A DNA stretch of 50,859 nt from Mesorhizobium caraganae (GCF_016836705.1 NZ_JAFCGY010000036.1:1-50859), one strand, 5' to 3'; counted from the first letter of the stretch, positions 1-8,389 are shown. The notes: generated by a model from the sequence alone, not told the origin. Numbers and translations are program-made.

Positions 1-2
1 GC

Positions 3-608
3 TACATCAAGGAAGAGCTGCTGCTTGTCCTGGCAACCTCCTCCTCGGAGGCCGCGCTGCCCTCGCTCATGGACAAGATGGAGAAGGCCGGCGCCAAGCG
101 TTCGGTCGTGGGGCTCGTCATCCCGACCGGATATTCCTTCAATCTGGACGGCACCAATATCTACATGACGCTGGCGGCCCTCTTCATCGCCCAGGCGACG
201 AACACGGATCTCTCGATTGGCGATCGGATCCTGCTGCTTCTTGTTGCCATGCTCCCTTCGAGAGGAGCAGCTCGCATTACCGCTGCAGGCTTCGTCACGT
301 TGGCTGCAACGCTCTTTGTCATCCCGACCGCCCCGCTCGCCGGCATGGCTCTGATCCTTGGCGTCGACCGCTTCATGTCCGAATATCGGGCGCTGACGAA
401 TGTCGTCGGCAACGCGGTGGCTTTGCTCGTCCTCGCCCGCTGGGGGGCGAGCCGGATGAAGTTCGATCGGCAAAGGCCCTCGCCAGCGGCACCTCGACGC
501 TTTGACGGTGGAGAATCAAGACGTCCGGCCCGGCGAAGGGCGGTCGCGGCCGGCCAGCTCGCGCGAGCACCGCTCAGCCATTGGGGGCAGGGCGTGAAGC
601 CGTCCTAG
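3..608 (+). pseudogene. dctA: DctA C4-dicarboxylate transporter, 3' part, frameshifted
   Basis: The reading frame is open from the window edge and matches the C-terminal third of DctA, the proton/sodium-coupled succinate-fumarate-malate importer that feeds nitrogen-fixing bacteroids (family knowledge). Visible landmarks are ATSSSEAALPSLMDKMEK, the SFNLDGTNIYMT substrate-site stretch and ALTNVVGNAVA. The normally glycine-rich SSKGAAGITG-type loop is here SRGAARITAAG, so conserved glycines are lost. After Arg-Trp at about 443 the family C-terminus continues only in another frame (GEPDEVRSAKAL, stop at 503-505), so one base has been lost at or near the G run 442-447; the open frame runs on as unrelated Arg/Pro-rich sequence to 608. 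I read it as a decayed extra copy. The 5' part lies outside the window. Confidence 0.8.
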
Positions 609-757
609 AGGAATTGCCAGCTGGCATCGGCACCGAGAGGGCCCCGCAACTTCCCATACTCCGGGAAGTACCGGGCAAGCGATCAAAAGCGATGACCGGC
701 TTTACGCCAAAGGCACCGTTGCTGCCCTGCTGTTCACTGTTAATTGGAGACCGCCCC

Positions 758-1444
758 ATGTCCAAGCCAACCCCCGGCCTTGTCGTCACGATCGCTCTTT
801 TAGCCCTCGCCCTGCTTCTTTCCGCGCTGGGGGCGCTACATCATCCCGCTGTCATAGACTACCTGCAGCAGCTCGAAGACCGCCACCTCGCGGCGGAATT
901 GAAGATCCTCATCGCGGCGCGCGGCGACGCACTCTTCAATGACCCCGCTGCGCCAACCGCTGGCAATCCGGAAGGCGACGTCGCTCTGGTCACCTTCTTT
1001 GACTACAACTGCCCGCCCTGCCGGGAGGCAGCCCTCAATATCGAGCAAGCCATCAAGGACGATCGGAGTCTGAAGCTTGTGTTCAAAGAGTTTCCGATCC
1101 TGGGACCGACTTCCAAATTCGCCGCGGTGGCGGCGCTCGCCTCCCATAAACAGGGAAAATACGAGACGTTCCACCGCGCCCTCATGGGTTTCCACGGCCT
1201 GGTCAACGAAAGGACCACCTTGACCATCGCAGCACAAGTAGGCCTCGACGTTGAGCAGCTCAAGCGGGACATGGAAGACCCGACCATCGCGGGCGCCATT
1301 GCGCGCAATAGCGCGCTCGCCGGCGATCTGTACATCACCGGCACGCCGGCGTTGGTGGTCGGCGACGAAGTGATGCCTGGCGTGGTCGATGTTGCCAAGC
1401 TGCAGCGCGCCATCGCCGATGCGCGATCAAAGCCGAAGGGTTGA
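758..1444 (+). CDS. DsbA-like thiol:disulfide oxidoreductase, membrane-anchored
   Basis: A 228-aa protein with an N-terminal hydrophobic anchor (about residues 8-28) and a periplasmic thioredoxin-fold domain of the DsbA/Com1 type. The redox motif C-P-P-C sits in FFDYNCPPCREA, and the cis-proline loop is ITGTPALVVGD. Such proteins oxidise or shuffle disulfides in exported proteins. I chose ATG 758 because GGAGA lies 8 bases before it; an in-frame opening back to 581 has no similarity and overlaps the dctA remnant. A broken ccdA follows directly. DsbA-like protein plus CcdA next to a cytochrome oxidase cluster suggests a former cytochrome-maturation thiol pair, but with ccdA dead the electron partner must come from elsewhere. 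Intact frame, so probably functional. Confidence 0.85.
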   Translation: MSKPTPGLVVTIALLALALLLSALGALHHPAVIDYLQQLEDRHLAAELKILIAARGDALFNDPAAPTAGNPEGDVALVTFFDYNCPPCREAALNIEQAIKDDRSLKLVFKEFPILGPTSKFAAVAALASHKQGKYETFHRALMGFHGLVNERTTLTIAAQVGLDVEQLKRDMEDPTIAGAIARNSALAGDLYITGTPALVVGDEVMPGVVDVAKLQRAIADARSKPKG

Positions 1445-1452
1445 GACGGTGC

Positions 1453-1679
1453 TTGAAATCTCCAATCGGCATTTTGACAGCACTGGCGGCCGGTGCAATC
1501 TCGTTCCTCTCGCCATGCGTGGCGCCTCTCGTGCCGGCTATATCTCTTATATGGTCGGCAACCCCGTAGTCGGCCGACCATATCATGCTGTCGGCGGCCG
1601 GCTTTCCATATTGCTTCTCGGCACCTTGTTCGCTCCCAGCGTCTCGACCGTATTCGTGACGCTGGGGGCGGCACGCTGA
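1453..1679 (+). pseudogene. ccdA: CcdA/DsbD-type thiol transporter remnant
   Basis: Two frames together give pieces of a CcdA-like membrane protein, which normally carries electrons from cytoplasmic thioredoxin to periplasmic thiols. The first frame reads ILTALAAGAISFLSPCVAPL, the typical first membrane segment with its redox cysteine. After a one-base loss near 1537-1545 the second frame reads YISYMVGN and later RLSILLLGTLF and STVFVTLGAA. Only about 75 codons of a normal protein of more than 220 aa remain, and the last three transmembrane segments are missing. The remnant runs into the broken ubiM start at 1680. Confidence 0.65.
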
Positions 1680-1870
1680 TGGCCGGCCGTGACGACACGT
1701 TCGACATCGATGCCGTCGGAGCCGGGCCGGTCGGTCTTTCGTTCGCCTAATCGCTTGCGCCGCATCGCTTGCCCAGAGCGAACTCAAGGTGGCGTTGTTG
1801 AACAGCAGTCACTGGAAGGCTGGCGAATCCGGCTACAGCATCGATAGTCCGGCGGAGTTGCCGAATTCGA
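1680..1870 (+). pseudogene. Truncated start of ubiM-like FAD hydroxylase
   Basis: From the ATG at 1680 the sequence reads MAGRDDTFDIDAVGAGPVGL then a stop, and beyond it, in shifted frames, QSELKVAL and pieces like EGLANP. This is the start of the same protein that is intact at 13935 (MAGSDQSFDVVIVGGGPVGL, QSELKVAVVE). The DNA just before both starts is also shared (GGCGGCACGCTGATGGCCGG). About 190 bp of the copy survive, then similarity stops. It is a decayed partial copy of the flank that follows the fix cluster. Confidence 0.75.
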
Positions 1871-2087
1871 CGATGCGCGCCTGCATGGCGTTGAAAATCA
1901 AGTAATTGCTTATAGCCTCCATGAGCTGGGCCAAGTCCCGCAGCGCCTTCCAGATCTGTTTCTGATTGGTCGCCGGGTCAAAATCCGCGATCGCACGTCC
2001 GCAATGCGACGGTAGCCGATGAATGGTCAAAACGTAGCGCAATCGGTTCACGATCGACTGAAAACCGTGACCGTTCCTCTGCGGTGC
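1871..2087. other. Unassigned spacer between ubiM fragment and hemN
   Basis: About 215 bp. A 72-codon open frame on the minus strand (1833-2051) overlaps the ubiM fragment and resembles no family I recognise. There is no convincing hairpin terminator for hemN here. I see no supported gene. Confidence 0.4.
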
Positions 2088-3437
2088 TCAGACTACCACC
2101 GAGTGCCTGGCCGTTCCACTTTCGAGATATTTGTCGAACTTCGCCGCAATGCTCCTCACGAAGGGACGACTTTCCGCCAGCACGACGAAACTGTCGCCTT
2201 GGAGTTCAAGCAGTCGAGCAGGATCCTGAAGAGCGATTGAGCTTGCCTGAATAAGGAGCTTTTGGCCGGCTTCCCCGAAGCTCTCCACCAGGTCGATCGC
2301 CGAGAAGGCGAAATCGCACATCAGCCGCTCGATGATCCAGCCACGGACCCGATCGTCGTCGGAAAAGGCGATGCCGCGGACGGCGGCCAGCCCGCCATTG
2401 GCGACCATACGTCCGTACTCAGCGGTCGAAGGATTGTTCTGCAGGTAGCCCTGGCGAAACCGGCTGATGGACGAAGGACCGACACCGATCAGCGTCTCGC
2501 AGCGATCCTCTGTGTAGCCTTGGAAGTTGCGATGCAAGGCCCCTGTGCAGGCCGCCGCCGCCAGCGCATCGCCCGGCTTGGCGAAATGGTCGAGGCCTAT
2601 TGCTTCATATCCCTTGTCCAAAATCGCCCGCGCGGCGAGTTGCGATTGCGCGAACCGCTCCGTGGGACCGGGCAGCCATGCCTCGTCAATCATCGTTTGA
2701 TGTTTCTTGAACCAGGGCACGTGAGCGTAGCCGAACAGCGCCATCCTGTCCGGTTCCAGGGTGAGCGCCTGCGCGACGGTGGAACACAGGCTCTCCCTGG
2801 TTTGATGCGGCAGGCCGTAGAGCAGATCCAGATTGACGGACTCGACGCCGCGGGAACGAACTCCGTCGACGACTACCTTGGTCTGCAAAAAGCTTTGTTC
2901 GCGGTTGATCGCCTTTTGCACTTTCGGATCGAAATCCTGCACGCCGAGGCTCGCCCGCGTCATGCCGATTTCGGCAAGCGCGTCAAGGCGTGCTTCGCCC
3001 ATATCGTTCGGATCGATCTCGATGCTGATTTTCGCATTCGGAACAAAATCGAAGCTGTCCCGCAAGAACGCGCCTAGAGCCACCATATCCTCAGGCTTCA
3101 GCATTGTCGGCGAGCCGCCACCGAAGTGGATTGCGCGGACGAAGACCTTCCCGCTGATAAGGGCGGCAACCGTCGCGATCTCGGCGCGTAGCGAGCCCAA
3201 ATAAGCCGTCACCGGTTCATAGTGACGTGTCTGCTTGGTGTGGCAGGCGCAAAACCAGCAGAGCCTGTCGCAGTAGGGAATATGCAGATAAAGCGATATC
3301 TCGTCACCGCCTTCGAGCGCCTCCAACCAGCCTTTCTGGACCGACGCGTCGACGCCCGGATGGAAATGCGGCGCGGTCGGGTAACTGGTGTAGCGGGGGA
3401 CGTTCTCGCCAAGTCTGGCAGCTAATTCCGGTCGCAT
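2088..3437 (-). CDS. hemN: Oxygen-independent coproporphyrinogen III dehydrogenase (HemN)
   Basis: A radical-SAM enzyme that decarboxylates coproporphyrinogen III to protoporphyrinogen IX without oxygen, supplying haem to the cbb3 oxidase encoded nearby. From Met at 3437 it is 449 aa, the usual HemN length. The [4Fe-4S]/SAM motif C-x3-C-x2-C is at residues 56-63 (YCDRLCWFC), preceded by the HemN-typical RYTSYPTAPHF; HFGGGSPTML is the SAM-binding glycine motif, and LDLLYGLPHQT and GLDHFAKPGD are further HemN landmarks. An upstream in-frame extension to 3509 covers an FNR-type box and lacks family similarity, so I prefer 3437, with GGTGGA as ribosome site. It is divergent from fnrN, as expected for a FnrN target. 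Confidence 0.93.
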   Translation of the reverse strand: MRPELAARLGENVPRYTSYPTAPHFHPGVDASVQKGWLEALEGGDEISLYLHIPYCDRLCWFCACHTKQTRHYEPVTAYLGSLRAEIATVAALISGKVFVRAIHFGGGSPTMLKPEDMVALGAFLRDSFDFVPNAKISIEIDPNDMGEARLDALAEIGMTRASLGVQDFDPKVQKAINREQSFLQTKVVVDGVRSRGVESVNLDLLYGLPHQTRESLCSTVAQALTLEPDRMALFGYAHVPWFKKHQTMIDEAWLPGPTERFAQSQLAARAILDKGYEAIGLDHFAKPGDALAAAACTGALHRNFQGYTEDRCETLIGVGPSSISRFRQGYLQNNPSTAEYGRMVANGGLAAVRGIAFSDDDRVRGWIIERLMCDFAFSAIDLVESFGEAGQKLLIQASSIALQDPARLLELQGDSFVVLAESRPFVRSIAAKFDKYLESGTARHSVVV

Positions 3438-3495
3438 GTCGTGGTCCACCGTGTTTGAGTTGCCGGAACTCTGGACGCGTCGAACAGCCAAAGCC

Positions 3496-3509
3496 CTGAT
3501 TTCGGTCAA
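3496..3509. promoter_or_regulatory. FNR/FixK-type box between hemN and fnrN
   Basis: CTGATTTCGGTCAA matches the TTGA-N6-TCAA core in seven of eight positions. Its centre is about 66 bp before the hemN start and about 92 bp before fnrN, so it could serve hemN, fnrN autoregulation, or both. Assignment is by motif and position only. Confidence 0.5.
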
Positions 3510-3593
3510 CCTCCAGCACGGACAAACTGCCGCAACGATTTTTCTGCCGTCGATTGCTATCCTGCCGGCACTTGGGATCGGTAGAGCGATCGA

Positions 3594-4340
3594 ATGACAT
3601 TACGGCAGGATATTCACAGTTCCGGCATTCCCGTTCTTTGCCTACCTTGCGAGGTACGGCAGCGCGGCGTCTGCGGTGCGCTCGATCCAGACCATTTGGC
3701 GCGGCTTGCCAAGACCTCGTCAAAGCACACCATTGAACCGGGGGTCGAACTGATCGGCGACGCCGAGGCCGTCGACAGATATTCAAACGTGCTTTCAGGC
3801 GTGGTGAAGCTGACGAAGAGCCTTTCGGACGGCCGCCAGCAAATCGTCGGCCTCCAGTTCGCACCGGATTTTCTGGGACGGCCCTTCAAGGTGAAAAGCG
3901 CGATCAATGCGGAAGCGGCAACCGCTGTCTCCCTGTGCTCGTTTCCGAGGGCGGCGATCGAACGGATGATGAAGGAATCACCGGAACTTGAGCATCGCCT
4001 GCTCAAGCAGACGCTGAACGAACTCGACGAGGCACGCGAATGGATGGTGACTCTGGGGCGCAAGACCGCACCGGAGAAGGTGGCGAGCTTTCTCCTCCTG
4101 ATCGCCCGGAATATCGATTCCAGCGTTGGCCCGGCGGCCAGGTCGGCGTGCTTCGATCTGCCGCTGACGCGTGCCGACATCTCTGATTTCCTTGGACTTA
4201 CAAACGAGACTGTGAGCCGCCAGCTGACCAGACTGAGAATGGACGGCGTGATCCGGATCGAGAACAATCGCCATGTCACGGTGGACAGCGTCAGCCGGCT
4301 GGAGAAGCGCTGCGGCGGCCGAGGCGCAACCGCCCTTTAG
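3594..4340 (+). CDS. fnrN: FnrN, oxygen-sensing Crp/Fnr-family activator
   Basis: A 248-aa Crp-Fnr regulator. The N-terminus carries the cysteine cluster C-x2-C-x7-C (CLPCEVRQRGVC) and the sensor domain has a further cysteine in VSLCSFPRAA; together these are the usual four ligands of the oxygen-labile [4Fe-4S] cluster. The C-terminal helix-turn-helix has the FNR recognition helix E-x2-S-R in NETVSRQLTRL, which reads TTGA/TCAA half-sites. By family knowledge it dimerises at low oxygen and activates fixNOQP, fixGHIS and hemN, so it acts directly on its neighbours. The absence of a FixL-phosphorelay-style cysteine-less FixK points to FnrN rather than FixK. Start ATG 3594 has only a weak GAG ribosome site; no better start is in frame. 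Confidence 0.92.
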   Translation: MTLRQDIHSSGIPVLCLPCEVRQRGVCGALDPDHLARLAKTSSKHTIEPGVELIGDAEAVDRYSNVLSGVVKLTKSLSDGRQQIVGLQFAPDFLGRPFKVKSAINAEAATAVSLCSFPRAAIERMMKESPELEHRLLKQTLNELDEAREWMVTLGRKTAPEKVASFLLLIARNIDSSVGPAARSACFDLPLTRADISDFLGLTNETVSRQLTRLRMDGVIRIENNRHVTVDSVSRLEKRCGGRGATAL

Positions 4341-4344
4341 ATGA

Positions 4345-4895
4345 GGCCTAAGCGCGCGGGGCCGTCGCTTACTCCGACCCGCGGCAGGACATGTTCGCGT
4401 TCGAAAGCGATGTGTCGCCGCAAGCCTCCGAAGAAGCCGCGCAGAATGAAACCGACGGCTTCCGCATTCTCCATCGTCTCGCCATGGCCGATCGCTAGCA
4501 GAATTCAGTCACCTCACCAAAAAAGCACTCGTCTTCGACGTGTTCGGCGCGCAACCGCCGGATAGAAGCGAGGCTGGCGTCGCCGCCGACGACAGCGGCC
4601 TCGTAGGCGGGAAAGACGATCGTTTCAGGCGATCGACGCTCGGCAGCGCATCAGCGATATTTTCCAGAGCATTGCAGAGCCCCAGTTTTTCCTTGTGCGC
4701 GCGCTTCATCACATCACGCGGAATCGCCTCCACGCCGGCCGGCCCGCGGACGCCGGACTTGTCCATGAGCGGGGCGGCCCGTGCTGCGTTTCCTCGTTCA
4801 ATCGCCACCTTCGGATCGCACCGAACTCGATGCTGCCCGAAGCAAAATCGTTCGGCTCTGACATGGATCAGGGCGAGCAGGCGGCGGCTGCGCAA
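4345..4895 (-). pseudogene. Hemerythrin-like protein, broken by frameshifts
   Basis: Reading the minus strand through three frames rebuilds a small helical hemerythrin-like protein. Frame one gives PRDVMKRAHKEKLGLCNALE and ENIADALPSVDRLK, frame two ETIVFPAYEAAVVGGDASLA then RRLRAEHVEDECF, and frame three AIGHGETMENAEAVGFILRG then GLRRHIAFEREHVLP. Histidine/glutamate patterns (H-x3-E, E-x2-FPAYE, AEHVEDE, HIAFEREH) fit a di-iron O2-binding site. Several single-base changes break it, so it cannot make the full protein. Such genes often sit beside fnrN and fixN in rhizobia. Only the loss of frame, not the origin, is certain. Confidence 0.7.
4858..4871. promoter_or_regulatory. Candidate FNR/FixK box upstream of fixN
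   Basis: CTGACATGGATCAG is a perfect palindromic CTGA-N6-TCAG, two changes from TTGA-N6-TCAA. Its centre is 81 bp before the fixN ATG. With the box at -41.5, transcription would start near 4906, leaving a 40-base leader. It is the only box-like sequence I see in front of fixN. Confidence 0.5.
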
Positions 4896-4945
4896 TTAAT
4901 GCACTGCGGATTTGGGTCCGCCGGAATTGGAGATCGGGATTTGCG

Positions 4946-6556
4946 ATGAAATTCGGCACAGAGATCGTCCTTTTAAGCCTGTTTGCTTTTGCGGCCCTGG
5001 TGGCTGCTGACTTCGGCGTAGATGAACCTTTTCGCCAGCATATGTGGGTTTTGTTCTTCGCCGTGGCTGGCTTCACTGCGATCCTGTTGCGCAACACGGA
5101 GTTCAAGCCAGCAGTTCCGATCAACCCCGCCGCTTACATGGATGGTCCCGTCCGCTACGGGGCCATCGCCACAATGTTCTGGGGCGTCGTAGGCATGCTG
5201 GTTGGTGTGGTCATCGCGCTGCAGCTTGCCTATCCCGATCTCAACATCGAGCCCTGGTTCAATTTCGGTCGCTTGCGGCCGCTGCATACGTCGGCCGTCG
5301 TTTTTGCTTTCGGGGGCAATGCACTGCTTTGCACGTCATTATACGTCGTACAACGCACCTGCCGCGCGCGGCTGTTCGGCGGCGATCTCGCCTGGTTCGT
5401 GTTCTGGGGCTATCAGCTTTTCATCGTCATGGCTGCGACCGGCTATCTGCTCGGCATCACCGAGAGCCGCGAGTATGCCGAACCCGAATGGTATGTGGAC
5501 CTGTGGCTGACCATCGTCTGGGTCGCCTATCTCATCCTGTTCCTCGGCACGATCCTGAAGCGCAAGGAACCGCATATTTACGTCGCCAACTGGTTCTATC
5601 TGTCCTTCATCGTGACCATCGCGATGCTGCATGTCGTCAACAACCTGTCGATGCCCGTCTCTCTGCTAGGCTCGAAGAGTTACTCCGCCTTTTCCGGGGT
5701 CCAGGACGCCCTGACGCAATGGTGGTACGGCCACAATGCCGTCGGCTTCTTCCTGACCGCCGGCTTCCTCGGAATGATGTATTATTTCGTGCCCAAGCAG
5801 GCGAACCGCCCAGTCTATTCCTACCGCCTTTCGATCATCCACTTCTGGGCGCTGATCTTCCTCTACATCTGGGCTGGTCCGCACCATCTCCACTACACCG
5901 CTCTGCCCGACTGGGCGCAGACGCTCGGCATGGTGTTTTCGATCATGCTGTGGATGCCGTCATGGGGCGGCATGATCAACGGCGTGATGACGCTGTCCGG
6001 CGCCTGGGACAAGCTGCGCACCGATCCGATCATCCGCATGATGGTGATGGCCATCGCCTTCTACGGCATGTCGACCTTCGAGGGTCCGATGATGGCGATC
6101 AAGACGGTCAACTCGCTGTCGCACTATACCGACTGGACGATCGGGCACGTCCACTCCGGCGCGCTCGGCTGGGTTGGCATGATCTCGTTTGGCGCGATCT
6201 ATTTCATGGTGCCGAAGCTGTGGAACCGCGAGCGGCTCTATTCGCTGCGGCTGGTCACCTGGCACTTCTGGCTGGCGACGCTCGGTATCGTCGTTTACGC
6301 GGCGGTGATGTGGGTGTCCGGCGTCATGCAAGGCCTGATGTGGCGCGAATACGACGAGCAGGGCTTCCTGGTCTACTCCTTCGCCGAAACCGTCGCCGCC
6401 ATGCATCCCTACTACCTCATGCGTGCCATCGGCGGCGCGATGTATCTGTCCGGCGCCCTTATCATGGCCTGGAACATCGCCATGACCATCTTTGGCTATC
6501 AACGCGAGGAGGATCCGATGCCGGGCTCCATCCCCGCCCTCCAGCGTGCGCGATGA
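4946..6556 (+). CDS. fixN: Cytochrome cbb3 oxidase subunit I (FixN/CcoN)
   Basis: The catalytic subunit of the high-affinity cbb3-type terminal oxidase, 536 aa, with about 12-14 membrane segments. It carries haem b and the haem b3-CuB oxygen-reducing centre. Haem and copper ligand regions are visible: RPLHTSAVVFAFGGNAL (low-spin haem His), QWWYGHNAVGFFLTAG (CuB His plus cross-linked Tyr), AGPHHLHYTALPDW (CuB His pair) and TIGHVHSGALGWVG (two haem His). GGAGA lies before the ATG. It is first gene of fixNOQP; the stop is followed 11 bases later by fixO. Low-oxygen expression through FnrN is expected from the box at 4858. The chromosome probably carries another copy, since rhizobia often have several. 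Confidence 0.97.
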   Translation: MKFGTEIVLLSLFAFAALVAADFGVDEPFRQHMWVLFFAVAGFTAILLRNTEFKPAVPINPAAYMDGPVRYGAIATMFWGVVGMLVGVVIALQLAYPDLNIEPWFNFGRLRPLHTSAVVFAFGGNALLCTSLYVVQRTCRARLFGGDLAWFVFWGYQLFIVMAATGYLLGITESREYAEPEWYVDLWLTIVWVAYLILFLGTILKRKEPHIYVANWFYLSFIVTIAMLHVVNNLSMPVSLLGSKSYSAFSGVQDALTQWWYGHNAVGFFLTAGFLGMMYYFVPKQANRPVYSYRLSIIHFWALIFLYIWAGPHHLHYTALPDWAQTLGMVFSIMLWMPSWGGMINGVMTLSGAWDKLRTDPIIRMMVMAIAFYGMSTFEGPMMAIKTVNSLSHYTDWTIGHVHSGALGWVGMISFGAIYFMVPKLWNRERLYSLRLVTWHFWLATLGIVVYAAVMWVSGVMQGLMWREYDEQGFLVYSFAETVAAMHPYYLMRAIGGAMYLSGALIMAWNIAMTIFGYQREEDPMPGSIPALQRAR

Positions 6557-6567
6557 GGAGCCAGAAA

Positions 6568-7299
6568 ATGGGCTTGATCGACAAACACGCCGTCGTCGAG
6601 AAGAACGCCACGCTTCTTCTCGTTGGCTCCCTTCTTGTGGTGACCGTCGGCGGCATCGTCGAGATCGCGCCGCTCTTCTATCTCGACAACACGATCGAGA
6701 AGGTGGAAGGCATGCGCCCCTATTCGCCGCTCGAACTCGCCGGACGCAACATCTATATGCGCGAGGGCTGCTACCTCTGCCATAGCCAGATGATCAGGCC
6801 GTTCCGCGACGAGGTCGAGCGCTATGGCCACTACAGCCTGGCGGCCGAGTCGATGTACGATCACCCGTTCCAGTGGGGATCGAAGCGCACTGGACCGGAC
6901 CTCGCCCGGGTTGGTGACCGCTACTCGAACGAATGGCACGTACAGCATCTCAGCGCGCCGCGCTCGGTGGTGCCGGAATCGGTCATGCCGAGCTACGCGT
7001 TCCTGAAGGATAGGCCGATTGAGGTGAAAGACTTCTCGACGCATCTGATCGCCAACACGCGTGTCGGCGTCCCTTACTCCGATGACATGATCGCCAACGC
7101 CAATATCGATCTGATGGCGCAAGCGGATCCCAACATCGATACGTCCGGCCTTGAAGCGCGCTACCCCAAGGCCAAGCTCGGCGACTTTGACGGCAATCCG
7201 CAACAGGTCACCGAGATGGATGCTCTCGTGGCCTATCTGCAGATGCTTGGCACGCTGGTGGATTTCAAGAATTACGACGAAGCCGCTGGCTACCGCTGA
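6568..7299 (+). CDS. fixO: Cytochrome cbb3 oxidase subunit II (FixO/CcoO), mono-haem
   Basis: A 243-aa membrane-anchored c-type cytochrome that passes electrons from FixP to FixN. One N-terminal membrane segment (about 14-36) is followed by the CcoO signature REGCYLCHSQMIRPFRDE with a single C-x2-C-H haem site; the distal methionine is likely in VMPSYAFL. I chose ATG 6568 (GAGGAG a few bases upstream); the much longer opening of this frame back to 5044 is inside fixN and is not coding. Covalent haem attachment happens in the periplasm. Confidence 0.96.
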   Translation: MGLIDKHAVVEKNATLLLVGSLLVVTVGGIVEIAPLFYLDNTIEKVEGMRPYSPLELAGRNIYMREGCYLCHSQMIRPFRDEVERYGHYSLAAESMYDHPFQWGSKRTGPDLARVGDRYSNEWHVQHLSAPRSVVPESVMPSYAFLKDRPIEVKDFSTHLIANTRVGVPYSDDMIANANIDLMAQADPNIDTSGLEARYPKAKLGDFDGNPQQVTEMDALVAYLQMLGTLVDFKNYDEAAGYR

Positions 7300-7310
7300 G
7301 GAGTGTGATC

Positions 7311-7460
7311 GTGGACTACAATTTGATGCGGGAATTCGCCGACAGCTGGGGCCTGCTCGCCATGGCGCTGTTCTTTGTCGGATGCGTTGCCTTCGCGCTT
7401 CGCCCTGGCGGCCGCCGGCAAGCTGACGAAGCCGCTCAAATTCCTCTCAAGGACGATTGA
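7311..7460 (+). CDS. fixQ: Cytochrome cbb3 oxidase small subunit FixQ/CcoQ
   Basis: A 49-aa protein that begins with GTG: VDYNLMREFADSWGLLAMAL, then a single membrane segment and a short charged tail ending IPLKDD. This is the usual CcoQ size and form; it stabilises the CcoNOP complex. GAGGAG lies about ten bases ahead of the GTG. It starts 11 bases after fixO and ends 2 bases before fixP, so translation is probably coupled. Confidence 0.9.
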   Translation: MDYNLMREFADSWGLLAMALFFVGCVAFALRPGGRRQADEAAQIPLKDD

Positions 7461-7462
7461 CC

Positions 7463-8326
7463 ATGAGCAGCGAGCACATCGATGAGGTCTCGGGCATCTC
7501 AACGACCGGCCATGAGTGGGATGGCATCCGGGAATTGAACAACCCGCTTCCGCGCTGGTGGGTCGTAACGTTTTACATCACCATTTTCTGGGCGATCGGC
7601 TACACCATCGCCTATCCGGCATGGCCTCTGCTGCATTCGGCGACGAAAGGTGTGCTCGGCTATTCCAGCCGCAACGAGGTCAAGAACGAGCTGACCGCGG
7701 CTGAAGCCGCCAAGGGCAAATATGTCGCGGCGGTGGAATCGAAAAGCGTCTCGGAGATTGCTGCCGACGACGCATTGCGCGAGTTCGCCGTCGCTGCCGG
7801 CGGTGCGGCATTCAGGGTCAATTGCGTGCAGTGCCATGGCTCCGGCGCGCAAGGCTCCAAGGGCTTTCCCAACCTCAACGACGACGATTGGCTGTGGGGC
7901 GGCAGCGCCGAGCAGATCCAGCAGACGATCACGCACGGCATCCGCTTCGCATCAGACCCGGATACGCGCCTGTCGGAAATGCCGGCTTTTGGCGACATCA
8001 TCACGCCGGACCAGATCAAACAGGTCAGCGCCTACGTTGCCAGCCTGTCCGGCCTGGTCCAGGACGCAAGCCTGATCGAGCCCGGGGCCAATGTGTTCGC
8101 GGAAAATTGCGTCGCCTGTCATGGCGACACAGCAAAGGGCAACAGGGAGCTCGGCGCGCCCGACCTGACCGACGCCATCTGGCTCTATGGGCCGGGCGAG
8201 ACGGCTATTGCTGCGCAGGTCCGCGCGCCGAAGCACGGCGTCATGCCGGCCTGGATCGGTCGTCTTGGCGAGACGAAGGTCAAGGAGCTTGCGGTCTATG
8301 TCCATTCGCTTGGCGGCGGAGAATAG
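7463..8326 (+). CDS. fixP: Cytochrome cbb3 oxidase subunit III (FixP/CcoP), di-haem
   Basis: A 287-aa membrane-anchored di-haem cytochrome c that receives electrons from the bc1 complex and passes them to FixO. The N-terminus has the CcoP pattern GHEWDGIRELNNPLPRWW and one membrane segment. Two haem sites are visible, NCVQCHG (about residue 120) and NCVACHG (about 217), each followed by a typical LNDDDWLWGG or DLTDAIWLYG block. The start is ATG 7463; a TTG two codons upstream overlaps the fixQ stop. It is the last gene of fixNOQP; an 11-bp hairpin follows. Confidence 0.96.
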   Translation: MSSEHIDEVSGISTTGHEWDGIRELNNPLPRWWVVTFYITIFWAIGYTIAYPAWPLLHSATKGVLGYSSRNEVKNELTAAEAAKGKYVAAVESKSVSEIAADDALREFAVAAGGAAFRVNCVQCHGSGAQGSKGFPNLNDDDWLWGGSAEQIQQTITHGIRFASDPDTRLSEMPAFGDIITPDQIKQVSAYVASLSGLVQDASLIEPGANVFAENCVACHGDTAKGNRELGAPDLTDAIWLYGPGETAIAAQVRAPKHGVMPAWIGRLGETKVKELAVYVHSLGGGE

Positions 8327-8363
8327 GAACGGAAGCCTATTCTCGGCCCTCCCCGCCAAGCGA

Positions 8364-8389
8364 CGAGGCCCGGCGCACGCCGGGCCTCG
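8364..8389 (+). terminator. Strong hairpin between fixP and fixG
   Basis: CGAGGCCCGGC and GCCGGGCCTCG form a perfect 11-bp stem with loop GCAC. No T-tract follows on either strand, so it may stabilise the fixNOQP messenger end or lower read-through into fixGHIS rather than act as a classic rho-independent terminator. Confidence 0.55.

Noticed and set aside
1833..2051. 72-codon minus-strand gene downstream of hemN
   Set aside because: No family pattern, no convincing ribosome site, and it overlaps the ubiM fragment.
2262..3077. 271-codon plus-strand frame inside hemN
   Set aside because: Antisense shadow of hemN.
5044..6567. Upstream extension of the fixO frame through fixN
   Set aside because: The sequence is the Arg/His-rich out-of-frame reading of fixN. 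FixO similarity begins at Met 6568, which has a ribosome site.
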